This document shows, one piece after another, positions 12,201-25,781 of a stretch of DNA of 64,000 nucleotides. The stretch comes from Sclerurus mexicanus (lineage: Eukaryota > Chordata > Aves > Passeriformes > Furnariidae): contig VWZF01007169.1 in NCBI GenBank assembly GCA_013396755.1, positions 124,001 through 188,000 on the forward strand. Reading direction: 5' to 3'. Position numbers and translations under genes: made by a program. Numbering within the stretch: the first letter of the stretch is position 1; each line of letters opens with the position of its first letter. Under the pieces are notes generated by a model. The model had not been told where the DNA came from and did no database searches. It worked only from the letters and a program-made list of their open reading frames with translations.

Positions 12201-15200
12201 TTGTCTTTTCCCTTGATGGTGTTATCATACAAGAATATTAAGAACTTTTGTGTGCCTGCTTCTCTCAAATACAGCAATATCAATGAGCACCCAGAGTCTT
12301 CCTGTGAAGCTTGCAGGACTGAACAGGCAATGCAGGTGTGAGGCACAGGGAGCTGTGGGCAGAGAGAAGTCTTTGTGTGCACGTGTGAACATCTGCATTA
12401 CTTGTGTGAAGTTACTCATCTGACATGTTTTGTCACATAGAGAGTTGAGGGCTGTGAGTCAGAGGCTGAATTCATACTTGACTTTCTGTAGTAAATCCAC
12501 GCCTGAGCCTAAATATAATTGTAACTCTTTTCTAAATGTCTTGACAGCCCTTTTGAAGCCATTTTCTGTCTTATTTGTACTCAGCTCAACCAGCAGCACA
12601 GACTTTTTTTACTTTTTTGACAGCTTGAAAGAGTTGACTTCTCCTTGCTCCCCTTTCCTGTGCCATTGTTGCCTGGAACAGACTCATCTTAGAGTACAGC
12701 TGGGAGACTGGACAGAAAGATCTGTGGTTTCCAGGTTGATGTAAGCTGGTGGCAATGCTGATAGAAAATTTATTTTCACAGCTTCTTGTACAATTCATTT
12801 ATCTCTCCTCAGGCCCCTTTCCACTTCTTTGTTCACTGACATGAAAGGCATAAAATTCCAATAATGAGATCTGTGGAGTATCTGAGTCACCTTCTATTGC
12901 TTTATAAAGTCTAATTTTTGCTTCAGTTTGCTTTAAACAAAGGCCATGAAAGAAAACTAAACCCCCATAATTTCTGGACCACAAAAAGCCTGACAGTGAA
13001 TTTGTAGGGCTTTACAATATTCTTAATTTAATCCTCAGAAAATGGCAGGAAATTAAACCTTCTTTTTGAGGTGTAATTTTTTAAATCATAGTAATTCTTA
13101 TCAACTAAAAATATTTTAAATTCACTGTACATTTAAGGAATTCTTACTATTTTAGAACACAGAATCTTTCAATATTTCTGCAAAAAGTATCTTTTCTGGT
13201 TTAGCACCTACCGACATATATGTCCAGTCAGGTAAAAGTGCTGTAGACTTTTAGCAGTCATGGATTGCTTGGGCAGTGGTTTTGGTCCTTTTCCTGTTCA
13301 AGATACAAAATTTCAGAAGATACATTTGTATTTAAAGAAAAGGGTTTGTGTCTTGCATTTGAAGCCACACATTACAGACTAAATACAGACTAACACCGGA
13401 TCAAAAGGGAGCTGCCTTTCTGGTATCTCTTGCCACAGATGCATAATCAGGGAGGAATAGAGGGCAGTGAAAAAGAGCAATGAGTCAAACTACTGACCTG
13501 GAAAAATTATATTTAGTATTGGTAACTAATGCAAATGAAGTCATGCTAAACTGCCAACTATGGCAACCATACATAGTTGTATAAATTAATAATAAAACTT
13601 CCTGGTTTGAAGATAGAAGAATGCTTTTAAAAAGCTCTTTTCCTTCAAGGTGATGGTAGCTGTTCATCCTGCTTCTGCCATGCTATTGTTATATATTTGG
13701 TTACAAGTTATCAAATCCATTGTTAGAATTGGCCCTGATTTCAGCAGCGAAGATGATCACTTGTGTTTAGTGTGTGGTGTGGGGAGCTGTGCAAACACAA
13801 CTACTTGCAGAAATTTGTTGTGTAAGACTTGTTTAGAGAATCACAACTAACAGCAAATAGTAAGGTAGGATTTGAAAACTTCAAATGAAAGTGAAAGCAA
13901 CAATCAAATATCTTTTTATAGCTTAATTTCCATTCCCATCATTTTTGGCCAATGGAAAGAAGCAACGCAGTGTGTTGCTGTTACAGCTGAAGTGATGGGC
14001 TTCTCACAGCTTTCATTCCTTGAGCTGGTTGACTGAAAAGTTCTCTGTAAATAAGGACTTGAAAGAGAAGCAGGGGAACTTAAAGCAGAACACAGAGGAG
14101 CTGTCAGTGCTGCTAAGGAGTTAAGGAATCACAGCCTGGAGAGGATTCAGAGGTGCTACTTTATGTGTTCTACTTAACCCTAGGTACCAATCCACACTCC
14201 ACACACAGCCTTGTGAACAGCTATAAGGATAGAGAGGAGATGGTTGTGAGGGATGAGTGAAAAGAAAAATATCTGCAGTCTGTTGTCTTCTGATTGCTCA
14301 GTGCCTTCCTGTGCTCTTGAGAGTACAGTGTTACTGTAAGACCTAGTTTCTTGTCTGTGCAGTACCATTTTCCACGTAGTTCCTTTGGGATAACTACAGC
14401 AGAATAACTGCCTGCTAATTTTCATCCAGCTCTTATTTTGGCAAAGGTTAGGATGGAGTTTGCTGATTTTTTCAGCTGAAGCTGTGTTAGATCCTTAGCT
14501 CTGTTCTGGAGATAAGGAACGATGAATTACTCCAGTGGAAAGGTATGAGCAATGTAGGAGCTGTCTGGAAATGGGCATCTGCTGAGCATCTTGGTGTTCA
14601 AGAAGAGGGACAAGAGGATAAACAATTCACATGAAACAAGCAGTAGAGGGACCCCAAATTTGTTCCTAGATGGAGCTAGGAGCCCAATGTTGTAGTGAAA
14701 ACTTTGCCATTTGATTGCCCAACAACCTTGGGCAGTTACTTCCCTTTGACACATTAGCACTATTCCTGGTGTATTCTATTAAAAGAGTTACATGGGTGCC
14801 ATGTCTTCATGGGTCACTTTGCTTTCCAAGGAGAGCATGGAGGCTGCACTGTAAGAGTTCCTACAACAGCGTGTGATGTGCGCTCTACCACCACACCTGC
14901 TGCAGCCCAAAGTCTCATTCTGTGCATGAACTAGGTGCTCATGTGCGCTAGCTGGGTTTGTCCCTTCTTGAAGGGAAAAGCTAAATGAAATATAAACATA
15001 ATTTATTAACCGAATCCTTTCATACTCTGGGGATTTTTCTGCAAATATTACATCAGAAGTGTTTCCTCTCTGGTGACAAGACCTTTCTGTTCAGTTTATT
15101 TTATAATATCTTGTTATTCTATTAATGATGATGCTTAGTTATGGTTTTTATTCTTAAAAAATACTGAATGTAGATATCCACTGAATGAGAACATATTTTT

Positions 15201-16007
15201 CTTTCCGTTCAGAGGGTATCTGAATTCAATGTATCACTTCTCACCTTTTGGATGCTGTAAAAGTTGAGTGTCAGTGGTCTTTTGAATTTATGTCTGCCTC
15301 TGTGGCTAAGTTTTATTTACTCATTTTTGAAGGGTTAAAGGCAATAGACTGTGAGCTTTTTAAAATGAGTGTGTGCTTACTGTCTGGCAAGTCCTACAAT
15401 GCCTTGAATTCACTATATTTACAGGTAGTTTCAGTAATGAAAGGTACTGCAATTGGAGTTCTCTTTATACTAGTTTAGATAAGGTGGTTATTTAATCTAC
15501 TTCTACAGTTGGGAAGACTATGAAACTCCTATTTTAACTCATCCAAAATTACTGCCAGTGAGATTCTGATGCTTTCTTGTGCATTTCCATGACACTATTG
15601 AGAGGGTCAACAAAAGCAGCTACCTGATACAAAGGTGATTTAAATTCAGATGTAAATGTGATTTGTGGTTAAAAATTAGAAATAGGTCTAGAAAACTGTT
15701 AATAAGAGCAGGGAGTATATAAAGTTAGTTCTAAGAGCTGTAAGTAGGGAGTGTGAGGAAACATGCACCAATTACATAATCAGAGAAATAACCTTTTCTA
15801 CTTGGATCTACAACCCAAAATGTTATCCTTAGGGTTGGTGTATGATAAATAATGTTTCTAAATATTTTGTGTCAGAATTTATGCTTTTCAGTCAGTCAGG
15901 GTTTCTTTTTTAGAAGGTGAAAAATATACCCAAACCTATAACTTAGCTAAAGCCGAGTGAAGAGTCTGAATCATCATAGAATCTTTACTTGCATCAAGAA
16001 CTCTGCA
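9254..16007. other. Non-coding AT-rich DNA, no gene recognised
   Basis: No recognisable gene or repeat family is seen over this 6.7 kb. The longest open frames (90-104 codons) lack domain signatures and overlap frames on the other strand. Around 10.4-10.6 kb the sequence is mixed, with ATTAGC/TAATTA-like homeodomain-type words, and might be conserved non-coding DNA. At 13.74-13.85 kb a short frame ends in a cysteine-rich stretch that I treat as chance. Confidence 0.55.
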
Positions 16008-16143
16008 CCAACTTGATGGAGTCACCATCTCTCTAGATGTGGCTGCCACTTGGGGACATGGTTTACCTGGCAGTGCTGGATTAATGGTTGGACTTGATGA
16101 TCTTAAAGGTCTTTTCCAACCTAAATGGTTTTATGATTCTATC
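16008..16143 (+). mobile_element. CR1 LINE 3' tail, plus strand
   Basis: A degraded CR1 3' end. It opens with GGAGTCACCATCTCT, continues with CACTTGGGGACATGGTTTA and TTGGACTTGATGATCTTAAA, and closes with TTTTCCAACCTAAATGG and TATGATTCTAT. It is of the same subfamily type as the tail at 9.14-9.25 kb. Confidence 0.92.
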
Positions 16144-16740
16144 TAGGTGCTTTCAGGGATTATTTGGCAAGTAAAACTGCAACTTTCATATCTGATGTCA
16201 TTCAAATATATCTACGTGGCAGATCTCTTGTTTTGAGAAAACAAAGTATGCTAGTTTGTTCCATCATGGCAAGTTGTACTTGGTGAAAGAGCCAGTTGCT
16301 CTGATAAACCCTGAAAGACTAGCAGCAATTTCTGACATTTCATGCATTTTCGACATATATAGCATCAACTATAGCATCTAATCATGTATCAAGCTATTGA
16401 GCAAAAACTAATAACAAATGTGACTAACATAAACAGTTGTTCGATCCAGATCTGGTTTGGTAACTATGAAGTGAGTTTGTGGAGAATGTCTCTGAACAAA
16501 ATGCTAATTAGGGCCAAATTGCCACCTTCATTTTCAATTGCTGGCATTTGAATACAAATCCAGCAGTCATTTTTGGAAAGGATTTTAGATATATTTTGGA
16601 AATATACCTATTTGATATATTTGAGGTTTGACTACAGATTTTAAACCAAGGAAATAAAAAAAATATTTTGTAGAAATTACTTTATTTCAGAATGGGAAGA
16701 AAAAAATGAGTGCTAGTACTCAGTAATCCTTCTGTGGTGT
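16144..16740. other. Non-coding stretch, nothing recognised
   Basis: AT-rich sequence without open frames of interest. Several ATAT-rich words occur around 16.57-16.62 kb. No repeat family is recognised. Confidence 0.5.
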
Positions 16741-16912
16741 TTGGGGTTTTTTTGTTTTGTTGTCTGGTTGTTGTTTTGGTTTTTTGTTTCTTTTTTGTTG
16801 TTGTTGATTTTTTTGTTTGTGAGGGTTTTCTGGTGGTTTTTTTATCCTGCCTCTGGCCTGGTCTCCAGCAGCACTAGGGTTTTTTGTTTGTTTATTTTGG
16901 TTTTTTTAAGTA
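16741..16912. repeat. T/G-rich low-complexity block, (TTTG)n-like
   Basis: The plus strand is dominated by T runs separated by one or two G, with TTGTTGTTG and TTTGTTTG units. A short mixed segment interrupts it at about 16846-16878. The 106-codon frame that starts here translates to Phe/Leu/Val/Trp-rich low-complexity peptide and is a by-product of the repeat, not a gene. Confidence 0.8.
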
Positions 16913-18826
16913 AGCATACAAATGAACCCTTGCAAGCATCAAGACTGAAGCATTTCATATACAGAATAATTCCTCTAAAGGTGTCACCTGCTGAAGAGTT
17001 AAAAACATATTTACATGGTTGTTCCTGGAGTAAACTAACACCACCAGCACCAGCAGAGTGAGAAAAAGGTTTTTTGCAAAATAAAATAAATTTGTCCTCA
17101 CCCGGACTTCAAATAAATCCCAGTTTCACTTCAATCAGATTTATCAGTCCATGAAGATAACACTAACTACAACTTTATGCCTTTAAGGCTTCAAGAAACA
17201 AAGCTGTCTTAGGACCTAAACCTGACCTGACATAAGGGGGAAAAATGACAGAGCAGCTGACAGGTGGCCCAGAGAAACTGTGAAAGAATGCAACTTCCAT
17301 GTGTGTAGTTTCTTTGTATAGTTTCTTTGAATGTTTCCCCACACTTTCTGTCTTTAGCACTCTATAGCTGCATGGGTTGCTGTTTGAAGGTTTAACAGCA
17401 ACAAACATAATGATGATATGGCGTTAATTTGAGGCAAGAACAATTTAAATTGGACAAAGAGAAGGATAAATTAAAATGAGTTAAGATGCTGACACTTATT
17501 AATGTCTGAAGCAAATGAAATTAAGTAAAAGATGCTTTGATGTTTTAGCTGGGGGGAAGTAGCGCTAATAGTCTTTACTTGCGTAATTAGGGCAATAGAA
17601 AATTCCTGCTGTGATCAGTATTTATTACGTGTTAATATTTTGGTAATGCTCCATATTGCTGCTAAAATCTAATTGGTGGTACTTTTGTAAATACAGCTAA
17701 AAGCGTGTTCAAAGGGTGATATTAACTGATGTTTCCTAATGAGCCATTTATAACATTTTTTTGCATTATGAGTATGCTCCAGCCTCTTGATGCTCCTTAT
17801 AACCTCCTGAAAAAATCCCCTAGATTCTTACTGGCAGTGTTCACTTTTTATTTTTATAAATTAATAACCAGGTGGCCAAATGGAAGAGTTATTATTAAAT
17901 TGTCAGTCCTTCTGAGTATCTTAAGCCACTGGTTCTACTCAGGAATTAATTCAGGAAAGGAGATGAGATCCCTCTAAGCAGACAAGACCACCTTTTTTTG
18001 AAAAATGTTCAGTTTAAGTCCAATAGTGCCAAGTCCAATTACATCCTCTGGTAACCTACTACAAATACTTGTTCTTTTGACCACTTCTATTGGTGATCCT
18101 ATTATCCGGGTGTCCCCTTTCAAAAAAGTCTGTTCCTGTCTTCCAGTCAGGATTGTAGTTATGTGGAATTGCAATGTTCTCTACCAACAGTCATCTGCGA
18201 GATTAAATTCACAAGACCCCTCTTCATGTCCCTCCTTCTGTCCTTGCTTTTGGTTCCTGCCTGATCAAACTGTTTCCTTTTTTAATTGCCATTCTTAAAA
18301 CCTATGCCCAGTTTTTCCAATATTTTAGTGACTTCTAGTCCTTTCAAATAAGTTTGACATCCTTGATTCTTGTCTGACTTGGAGCCTGATTTCCACCTGT
18401 CAATTGCCTCTTCTACTTACTTGTATGGCTCATTTGCATTAGGTTGTTTCCTCTGTGAGAAATGAGAGCTTTCTTCTCAGGTCTGGTATCGTCAGTTTTG
18501 GTAACTTGATGCAGAAAGGGTAACAGTCCTGGACTAATCTTTGGATACATTTGTTGTCAAATTCTGTCAAGTGTCTGAAGAGCATGTGGGACCTGTGACC
18601 CTAAAGAACTACAGCAAGCCACAAATGCTGCCAAATTTCAACACATTGTTCTGCACAGAGATTTTTAGTAAACAGCTTAGGCAAAATGACGTATTTCCCA
18701 AAGTCATCTTCTGTGAAACGATTGGAAATTTCCCCTGTAACCTCTGCAACTCTCAAAAGATCCAAAGTTGAGACTAATCAATATGAAAGTTACTACAAAA
18801 ATAACCTAATTTTGCTAATGAGGATA
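16913..18826. other. Non-coding AT-rich DNA, possible conserved element
   Basis: No gene is seen. The part at 17.44-17.75 kb is AT-rich but not repetitive and dense in TTAATG, GCTAAT and TAATTAG words, the look of many vertebrate conserved non-coding enhancers. That is only an impression. Opposed frames of 66 and 97 codons at 17.97-18.30 kb overlap on both strands and appear to be chance. Confidence 0.4.
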
Positions 18827-18930
18827 TAAAATTGTTTAGGTTGGGAAGAAGCTCTAAGATTGAGTCCAAGAATTTTCAAATACACCACTAACATGCAGAT
18901 ATGGTGCTTAGGGATGCAGATCTCCTATAA
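18827..18930 (-). mobile_element. Degraded CR1 LINE 3' tail, minus strand
   Basis: The plus strand shows TTGTTTAGGTTGGGAAGAAG, then CTCTAAGATTGAGTCCAA and ACACCACTAACATG, matching the reverse complement of a CR1 3' terminus with several substitutions and small gaps. The far end is hard to place. Confidence 0.6.
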
Positions 18931-21665
18931 GTCCCTTCAGATTTTCCTTGTCTTTTAAAATTGTAGCTGCTGAAAGAATGTATACTTAGAGTTAGAAGAG
19001 CAGTATTACAAATTCTGCTTAATGATCCAGCGGATTTTTTAAAGGTAAAGTGAAGAAAAGTTTGCATATTACTTTAAATAACACGAATATCAATTTTCTG
19101 TGAGGGCCCTTGACCTGCTGTCTTGGCAGATCTCTCATGACTGGGCTACTTGTCCACTTAGATGGCTCACTGCGTTAAGACCATTGTCTGTTACCTTAAT
19201 TATATTTTGAAATTATGCTTTAAACTTCAAGTTCCTTTCAAGGGAAAAATAATATTTTTGTCATTGAAGTCGATGCACAGGTTTGGAAGGAACAACTGGC
19301 GCTTTATAATCACTTCACATCACAAGTCAGAGCACATATAACCTAAATACAGATTAAAAAAAGCAAAACTGTGTAAGTTTCATGTATAAAATTACTGTAT
19401 AGATCACTTCATCCATGTGTGTTAATTGTGGACTGCAAACTGCATATATTACGGTGGGATTAGCAGCTATTTCCCATAGACATTAATTTTTCTGTAACAT
19501 TGAACTCAGTCATGTCTTCTTTTCCATCAGCATTGAATAAATAGAGACAATATAGACCCATGTGACAAATGGAAAATGAAGGGATCTGGAAACATTCATT
19601 TCACCTTGAGTAATTAAGCACTTTTGCTGCAATGCAAGGGAAGTTTTTCACTGACATTGGGAAGATGTGGCCTGAACCCTACACCATGCTTGCTCACACA
19701 TCCAAAGAGACTAAGGTCATTTTGCATATAAATGGTATGCCCTGTTGCCAGGAATTAATAGGGGCAGCAGGGATTTCTCCTTTGCCCTGTGACCTCAAAA
19801 TCCCTGCTTTTTTTTTTCGGCCTCCCCACGTCCAAACAGGTTAGGCCTACAGCTACAGAATTGGGTCAGAGATAGGAGGTTAGTACACGGGAATGGTTTG
19901 GGAGTTTCAAGTTGTAGGAGGCTTGCTTCAGGGACTAGTGGAAAGAATTGGATTAAGGGACTAATGTAGAGTATAGGGTTAGAGATTAGGACTGAAGCCT
20001 AACTCAAGTGGTCTGCAATCACGGTCTCAACACGATTGCCACAATGACTCAAATCTCCACAATTTTTTTTCTCAAACACTGAATCATCAACTTGATGCTC
20101 TGAAGGGACCTGAGGACTTCCAAGCTATCAACAATGAATGGCAGCATTTTCACAAAATTCCCTGTAGGTAATTCTCATATCCAGGCTGAAGGTAGCAAGA
20201 GGTTTTATATGACTATATATAAATGAAGAAACCAGGAAGACAGGGGAATCTGGTATACGGGATCAAAACTGACATGAAAAGGTTGGTTTATGAATTAGCA
20301 ATGGGTTCCCTTCCAGTAAACAGCCTGACTAAATCAATCTGTCAGGAAAGACAAGAACTCACAAGGATTGACATCAGTCAACTGGTGTGTGTCTAAATCA
20401 GATGGTTGATCCCAAGCGAGATGGGAAGGCCTAGATATCTGTGTACTGTAGAGATGAGAAAGGAGAAAGAGTAGCTGATGAGATTATTGCAATTACAACA
20501 GAATTTTCATTTTTTTTTTTCATTGTCATGAAATGGGTTCAAAGCCATATGAAACTCTTGCTAAGGTTGAATCCTTTTCTATATTAGTTTACTTGTTAGG
20601 AGATGAAAGTGAATTGCAAGTCCTTTGCAATTGTTGCTTAAGGTTGTTAGTCATTAATATATATTGATTCTACTAAATCAACTTTAAGACTGAGGTTAAA
20701 TTGTTCGAACATTTAGGTCAGGCAAGACATCTAAAAATCTAGACAGTAATGATTCCTTGCCCTCCAAAAGACTTTTCTCAGGTACTGTTTTTCAGTGTAT
20801 TTATGCATGTGAAAAATACTACCGGATAGTCTAATAGTTCCTCTGTAAACTAGAAATAAACATTGCTATGCATGTTTTTATAAATGGGATTGTATCTTGC
20901 CAATAAAAATTCTATTTGTTCTTTATGAAAATATAAAAGGTGGATGAAAGGTAAGGACACAGAAAATTTCACTGCTTAGAATTTTGTTGAATTTCCTATA
21001 AAATCTTAGCTGAAACTGAATATGAACTAGCTTGAATAGGGTTATATATCTAAAGCTAGCCAGAACAGTTAGCATAATAGGCAAAGAGTAACAGCAGTCT
21101 GTCTGGAAATTGGTATTAGGAACAGTTTTATTAAATGTCTCCTTATTTAAGCACTTAGAGAGGGTATTGATAATAGTTTAATGAAATCTGAAGGTAGTAC
21201 TGAAATGATGAAAGAGATGCTCACACTTGTTGAAGCGGATAATAAAACGTTAATTTTGGGAAAATAGAAAGTTATAGGAAAATTAATATGTGAATGTTGG
21301 CCAAAGAAACCCCACAAAACAAAAGAAGAAGTAATTTTTATAGCTGAGGAGTATCTCAGCAATGCCTCACCAAAAAAATCATATATGCTAGTGAGAAGAG
21401 ACTCATGTGAAAAGTAGTTATAACAAAGGAGATCTAGGATGACAGAAATGTGGTAGAAAACGATGTGCTTTTGATGTTGCCTCAAAGATAACCCATCCAA
21501 AGCTGACTTGCAATACAACAGCACCTAAGGTAGGAAACTTTTTGTATGACACTGATGTGACAATTCAGAGCAATTTATTATCAGAGAAATAACAAAACTT
21601 AGGCCTTTCAAAGACTGTGGGATCAGAGATGGATAGAAGAATTTAAAATTTAAATGTATCACTGT
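18931..21665. other. Non-coding AT-rich DNA, no gene recognised
   Basis: No recognisable gene is seen. The 125-codon minus-strand frame at 21147-21524 is AT-rich, low in charged residues and has no domain I can name. A T run lies at 20510-20520. No repeat family is recognised. Confidence 0.5.
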
Positions 21666-21673
21666 CACAAATG

Positions 21674-22069
21674 AGACAAATGCTCCTTCATCTCCTTTCC
21701 AGACCTCTTTTCATGCTCTGTGGCATGGGAGGACCATGTGCTGCCTGGGGTGGGGAGGAAATCCTCACTCTGTTCCATGGCAGTGGCCTTTTGCTGCCCC
21801 TGGCCTTTCCTGGGAGCAGCCAAGCCCCAGAGGTATGGGAACAAGCACCTGTATGGATTGTCAGTGCAGGGCCACAGCCCTGGGGTGTTACCACCCGAGG
21901 GGGCCAGGCTGGCTGGGTGACATCGACGTGGGCACGTCCGCCTGTGGCTGCCACCACTCCTTGGCAGATGAGCCGGGCTGAGCCAACCTGAGCCTACGGG
22001 GCCCAAGAGGTGCTGTCCCGACCCAAGCCTGAACAGGGCTGAGCCAAGTTTCAGATAATTAAAGTTTCA
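21674..22069. other. Isolated GC- and CpG-rich patch of unknown nature
   Basis: Base composition changes abruptly from AT-rich to GC-rich near 21.68 kb and back near 22.05 kb. CpG dinucleotides cluster at about 21892-22022 (words such as CATCGACGTGGGCACGTCCG), while the flanks are nearly CpG-free. GGGCTGAGCCAA occurs twice, at 21975-21986 and 22036-22047. Because stops are rare here, frames of 66-113 codons are open on both strands at once, so no single frame stands out as coding. The 8-mer CACAAATG occurs on each side (21666-21673 and 22070-22077) and might be a target-site duplication. The patch could be an unrecognised retroposon, a small CpG island or a pseudogene. Confidence 0.45.
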
Positions 22070-22077
22070 CACAAATG

Positions 22078-25000
22078 TCAGAAATTCCAAAGTAATTAAC
22101 CTATTGAGAAACTTTTCCTTGCCTAAGGCAACAGATTATCTCAATAGCTGTTATCTAATATAACTTAGGTTCAAGACTCTAAAATAATCTGTTTGGTGAA
22201 TACAAGGGTGCATAAAATAGGGGTGAATTTTAAGAATTTTGGCAAAATAATTAGGCTGTCAGGACTGTTCTCCATATCTACTCTTATACTGACGTGTATG
22301 TATTGAAATTGCTTATGGCAGGTTGAAAATAAACAAAGTAAAATAAACCATATTGCAGAGCTAAGCTATGTAATTCCTTGCCACAGGCTATTGCAGATGC
22401 TAAAAGTTTGCTGGTGTTCAACACTGATTGGATACACTAATAGAAGAAAAAAAATTATCTAGGCTATTAAAAAACATCAACTGTGGTCAGGAAATTTCAG
22501 AACAAAGAGCTAAAAGCGAGGTGTCACTTCTTGGGAAATACGTTTCTCATTTCCTTTCTACTTTCCTCTAGGAATCTTCTCTTGGCAGTCCTGTGTACAG
22601 CATACTGACCTAGACAGATCTTTCATCTGAACCAACACAGCTGGTTCCATTTTCCCACTGCATCTTTTTAGACTTCAAGCTGTACTCTTTTTGAAAAACC
22701 TGTTAAAGGATCCTTACCATGGCAAATCTTCCTGTTTACCTCCAAAGAAATAACAGTAGGGCTCACAGAAGTGATCACTGAGTCCATGTGGTCCATAAAA
22801 CAATGAGACACCTGTTTTTTGCTAAATGGTCTCATTTAAAAGGAAAGCATTTTCTGTGAAGAACGAGACTGTAAATAATCAAAAATAACCTTGCTTTAAT
22901 ACGCACTTTTCAGCAATAATTGGGCAAAAATACATTATTCTAATATGTCACACATCTCTTCAAGTTTCCATTTGCCTAAGCTCCTGATCTATTAAAAACT
23001 GACATAAAGTGATGCACTGGAACTAGCTCTAGAAATTGCTGAACTTAGAAAAAAGCTGCTCATCTATAGGGCCTTGATATTGCTTGAGGAATAGTATGGT
23101 TTATTTTTAATAAAATAGCACAGTTGTGATGAATGCCTATGAATTTTTGTCATGCAAAGAACATCCTGCTTTCCAGATAAATTTGAAAGCAGTAGAAAAT
23201 GTAGATGTAGACAATTTACCAGGAAAACTAATTTATTTTTAGTCCTATGGGGGAGCACAAGTGTCCTTTAATCTTTGGCAGAATTATCTCACATCCAGTC
23301 CTTACTTTGTTGCACTTCATAAGTTTATTTTCATCGATTCCATTTGTATTGCTACAGTTAAAAAACCCTGTGGCATTATCTCCTGAGGACGTTCAGGACC
23401 AAAAAAATAGAGCTGGTAAACTTTAAGGTTAACTCATGGTCCTTCCTGAAATGACATGAAATATTACTCTATGTGTTCTTACCAGCAACCTGTCCTCCTT
23501 TTTTCTTAATAGAATATGATCTTCCTTTACAGAAATGGATGGAGCTACAGTGAACTGAACTGAACAGTTAGTGGTGACTCGACTGATAGAAGTGGAGCAC
23601 TTGATGTGGCAAATGGATAGATTGTAAGTTCTATGCTAACATGTCATGTCCTTGTGTGTGTGTTTTCTCAAATGTCTTAGCCTGAACTGTTGTCTGTTTG
23701 CAAAGCTTCTGTTTCTTTCTGAAATGAAAAGAATGAAAAGGCTTTATTGGGGTAGTTAAACAGAGATGGCTGTGATCTGCTATATTTTCACTGATAGTCA
23801 GACTGAATCTCCTGAAAAATTAAATATGTTGGTAAACAGTGATTGCTTCAGTGTACCTTTGGTTTAGGAGATAAACCTTACAGTTTCCTATTATGTGGTT
23901 AACATTTATCTGAATAGGAGATTCACTCATTTTCAGTAGCTTAGTGGTAGGATTACTTAAAGAATCATCAGGGGTAAAAAGTATTATCCTTTTATACAAT
24001 ACTCTGCAATTAAATTTTATTGAAATCTAGAGTGAAGTGTGTATAGAAAACTAATGAATAGTACTGTCAAATGTGCAAGAATATGTATTTAAAAATCAGT
24101 CCAGTAGTGGAAGGGATGAAAGAGTTGAGAGTGAAAATATTCTGTTTACTGCAGGCAGCATTTGTTTACGGTGCATGTCACTTTCCAGTTAGTGGATTAA
24201 AAAACCTTTTTATACAGGCAGGGAAAGTTTCACGTGGAAAGGCACAAATATGATGTTACAAAGAGAAAGAACAGTGCTTTAGAGTAATCAGTAGTCTGAT
24301 TTGGCATTCCACACTCCCATCCTCTCCTTATTGTTGTGTACTGGAATTAAGATTATGATTTTTGTTTGTTTGTTTGCTTATTCCAACCCTTCAAAACACT
24401 GCAAAAATGAATTTCTCCAGTCAGGTAATTCAAAGGCTGGGAGTAGTGGAAGGGGGGAGAAATGTTTCTCTAATGGTGTCTAAATACCCAAAGCAATATT
24501 AAGTGTCCATGAAAGATTCATGAGGAGATTGGAATAAAATGCTACAGACTCCGTTGATTTTTCAAGGGCAATTCACTCTGGTCAGACAATCAAAAGATCC
24601 ACCTGAATGTGGTGGGTACGTTCTGTCTGTAGCTTTTCAATCTAGTCTGTAGTAAAGAATATGCACCGAGTTGTATTTTTCGTATTTTCGTAGAAAATAT
24701 CTGATGGTAAGAAAACTGTCAAAAGCTGAACAGTTAGAGGAAATGATTATTTCCATGAGTTGTCAGACTCTTTCCTCTCTCACTTGCCTTTTGAATGCCC
24801 CCTTTGAGTGACCTAGGAGGTAGGTCCTGCTGAGTATGAAGGAGTGGATTTCACAGTGTGGACTGCACTGTGTGTGCTCTGCTCCTGCAGGGAAGCTTGT
24901 GTGCTGCTTTCCAAAAGGATGGAGCACACGGAAGAGCTGAACGTGTGAGAGGGCAAATAAAGACTGCCTAGTTCCTTCGTGCTTAGGAACAAACATCATC

Positions 25001-25781
25001 CTGAGCGTTTTCCTTCACCGCTTGTCTCAAGATGATAACTCCATGAAATGAACATTCATAAAAGATTAACAAGCAGCTTTGTCATTAGATGGTCACCTGA
25101 TGTTCATAAATGTTTATTCTGTTTGTGCTGAAATGTTGCAACTTACACTGGACAGTAAGTGAAGAGAATGTCCAGCCCTGAAGCTGCCACAGGCCTAGTG
25201 TTTGCTCAATCAGAAAACTTATTTGAGCAAGCCATCAATGGTTGCACATCTAGGTATACTTACCACAAAAGGACATAGGGTGCTAGTGAAATTGTGTCTG
25301 ATTTCCTCTGAGTTCACCCTCTAAGCTAAGGGTCCTATGCTGAAATACAGATAGGACCTCCTCACTCTGTGTGCCTGGCATATAAAGACCATTTAACTAC
25401 CATGAGAGTAATGGAAGATTGAAAGGCTAGGGATTTTCTGTCTGGAAAAGGGAAAACAGAAGGGAAAGGTGATAAGAATGCATGGAAAAGATGAAGAGGG
25501 GATTAAAAGGGTCTGTCATTCAGGTATTGGTTTTGGTTTCAAGAAATCAGCGTTATAAAATGAAATAACAAAGAGTTAGGTAAAAAACCCTGAGAATTTT
25601 CTTTGTGCCTTCTATAGTGAAACTGGGGAGGCTCTGCTACAATGTGTTGCAAAACCCAGTGGTTACATGGATATAGAGAAGCAACTAGAAAGCTTCAAGG
25701 ATGAAAAAGAGCTGTTGATCAGTTATCAAGAGCTGGTAAATCACAAAGATATTACTTCAAACCCCAGAATCTGTAAATGAA
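22078..25781. other. Non-coding AT-rich DNA, no gene recognised
   Basis: Mixed AT-rich sequence. The open frames of up to 78 codons have no recognisable content. No repeat family is identified. Confidence 0.5.

Noticed and set aside
13650..13850. Frame ending in a cysteine-rich stretch with C-x2-C spacing (13765-13840), zinc-finger-like
   Set aside because: The spacing fits no zinc-finger family I know, the histidine/cysteine pairs are incomplete, the frame is only 66 codons and no flanking coding signal is seen.
16741..17061. 106-codon hydrophobic frame that could be read as a membrane protein
   Set aside because: The hydrophobic residues come from T/G-rich simple sequence (TTT, TTG, GTT codons).
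21665..22006. Overlapping frames of 113, 106, 89 and 81 codons on both strands
   Set aside because: They reflect the lack of stop codons in a GC-rich patch. No single frame has a recognisable product.
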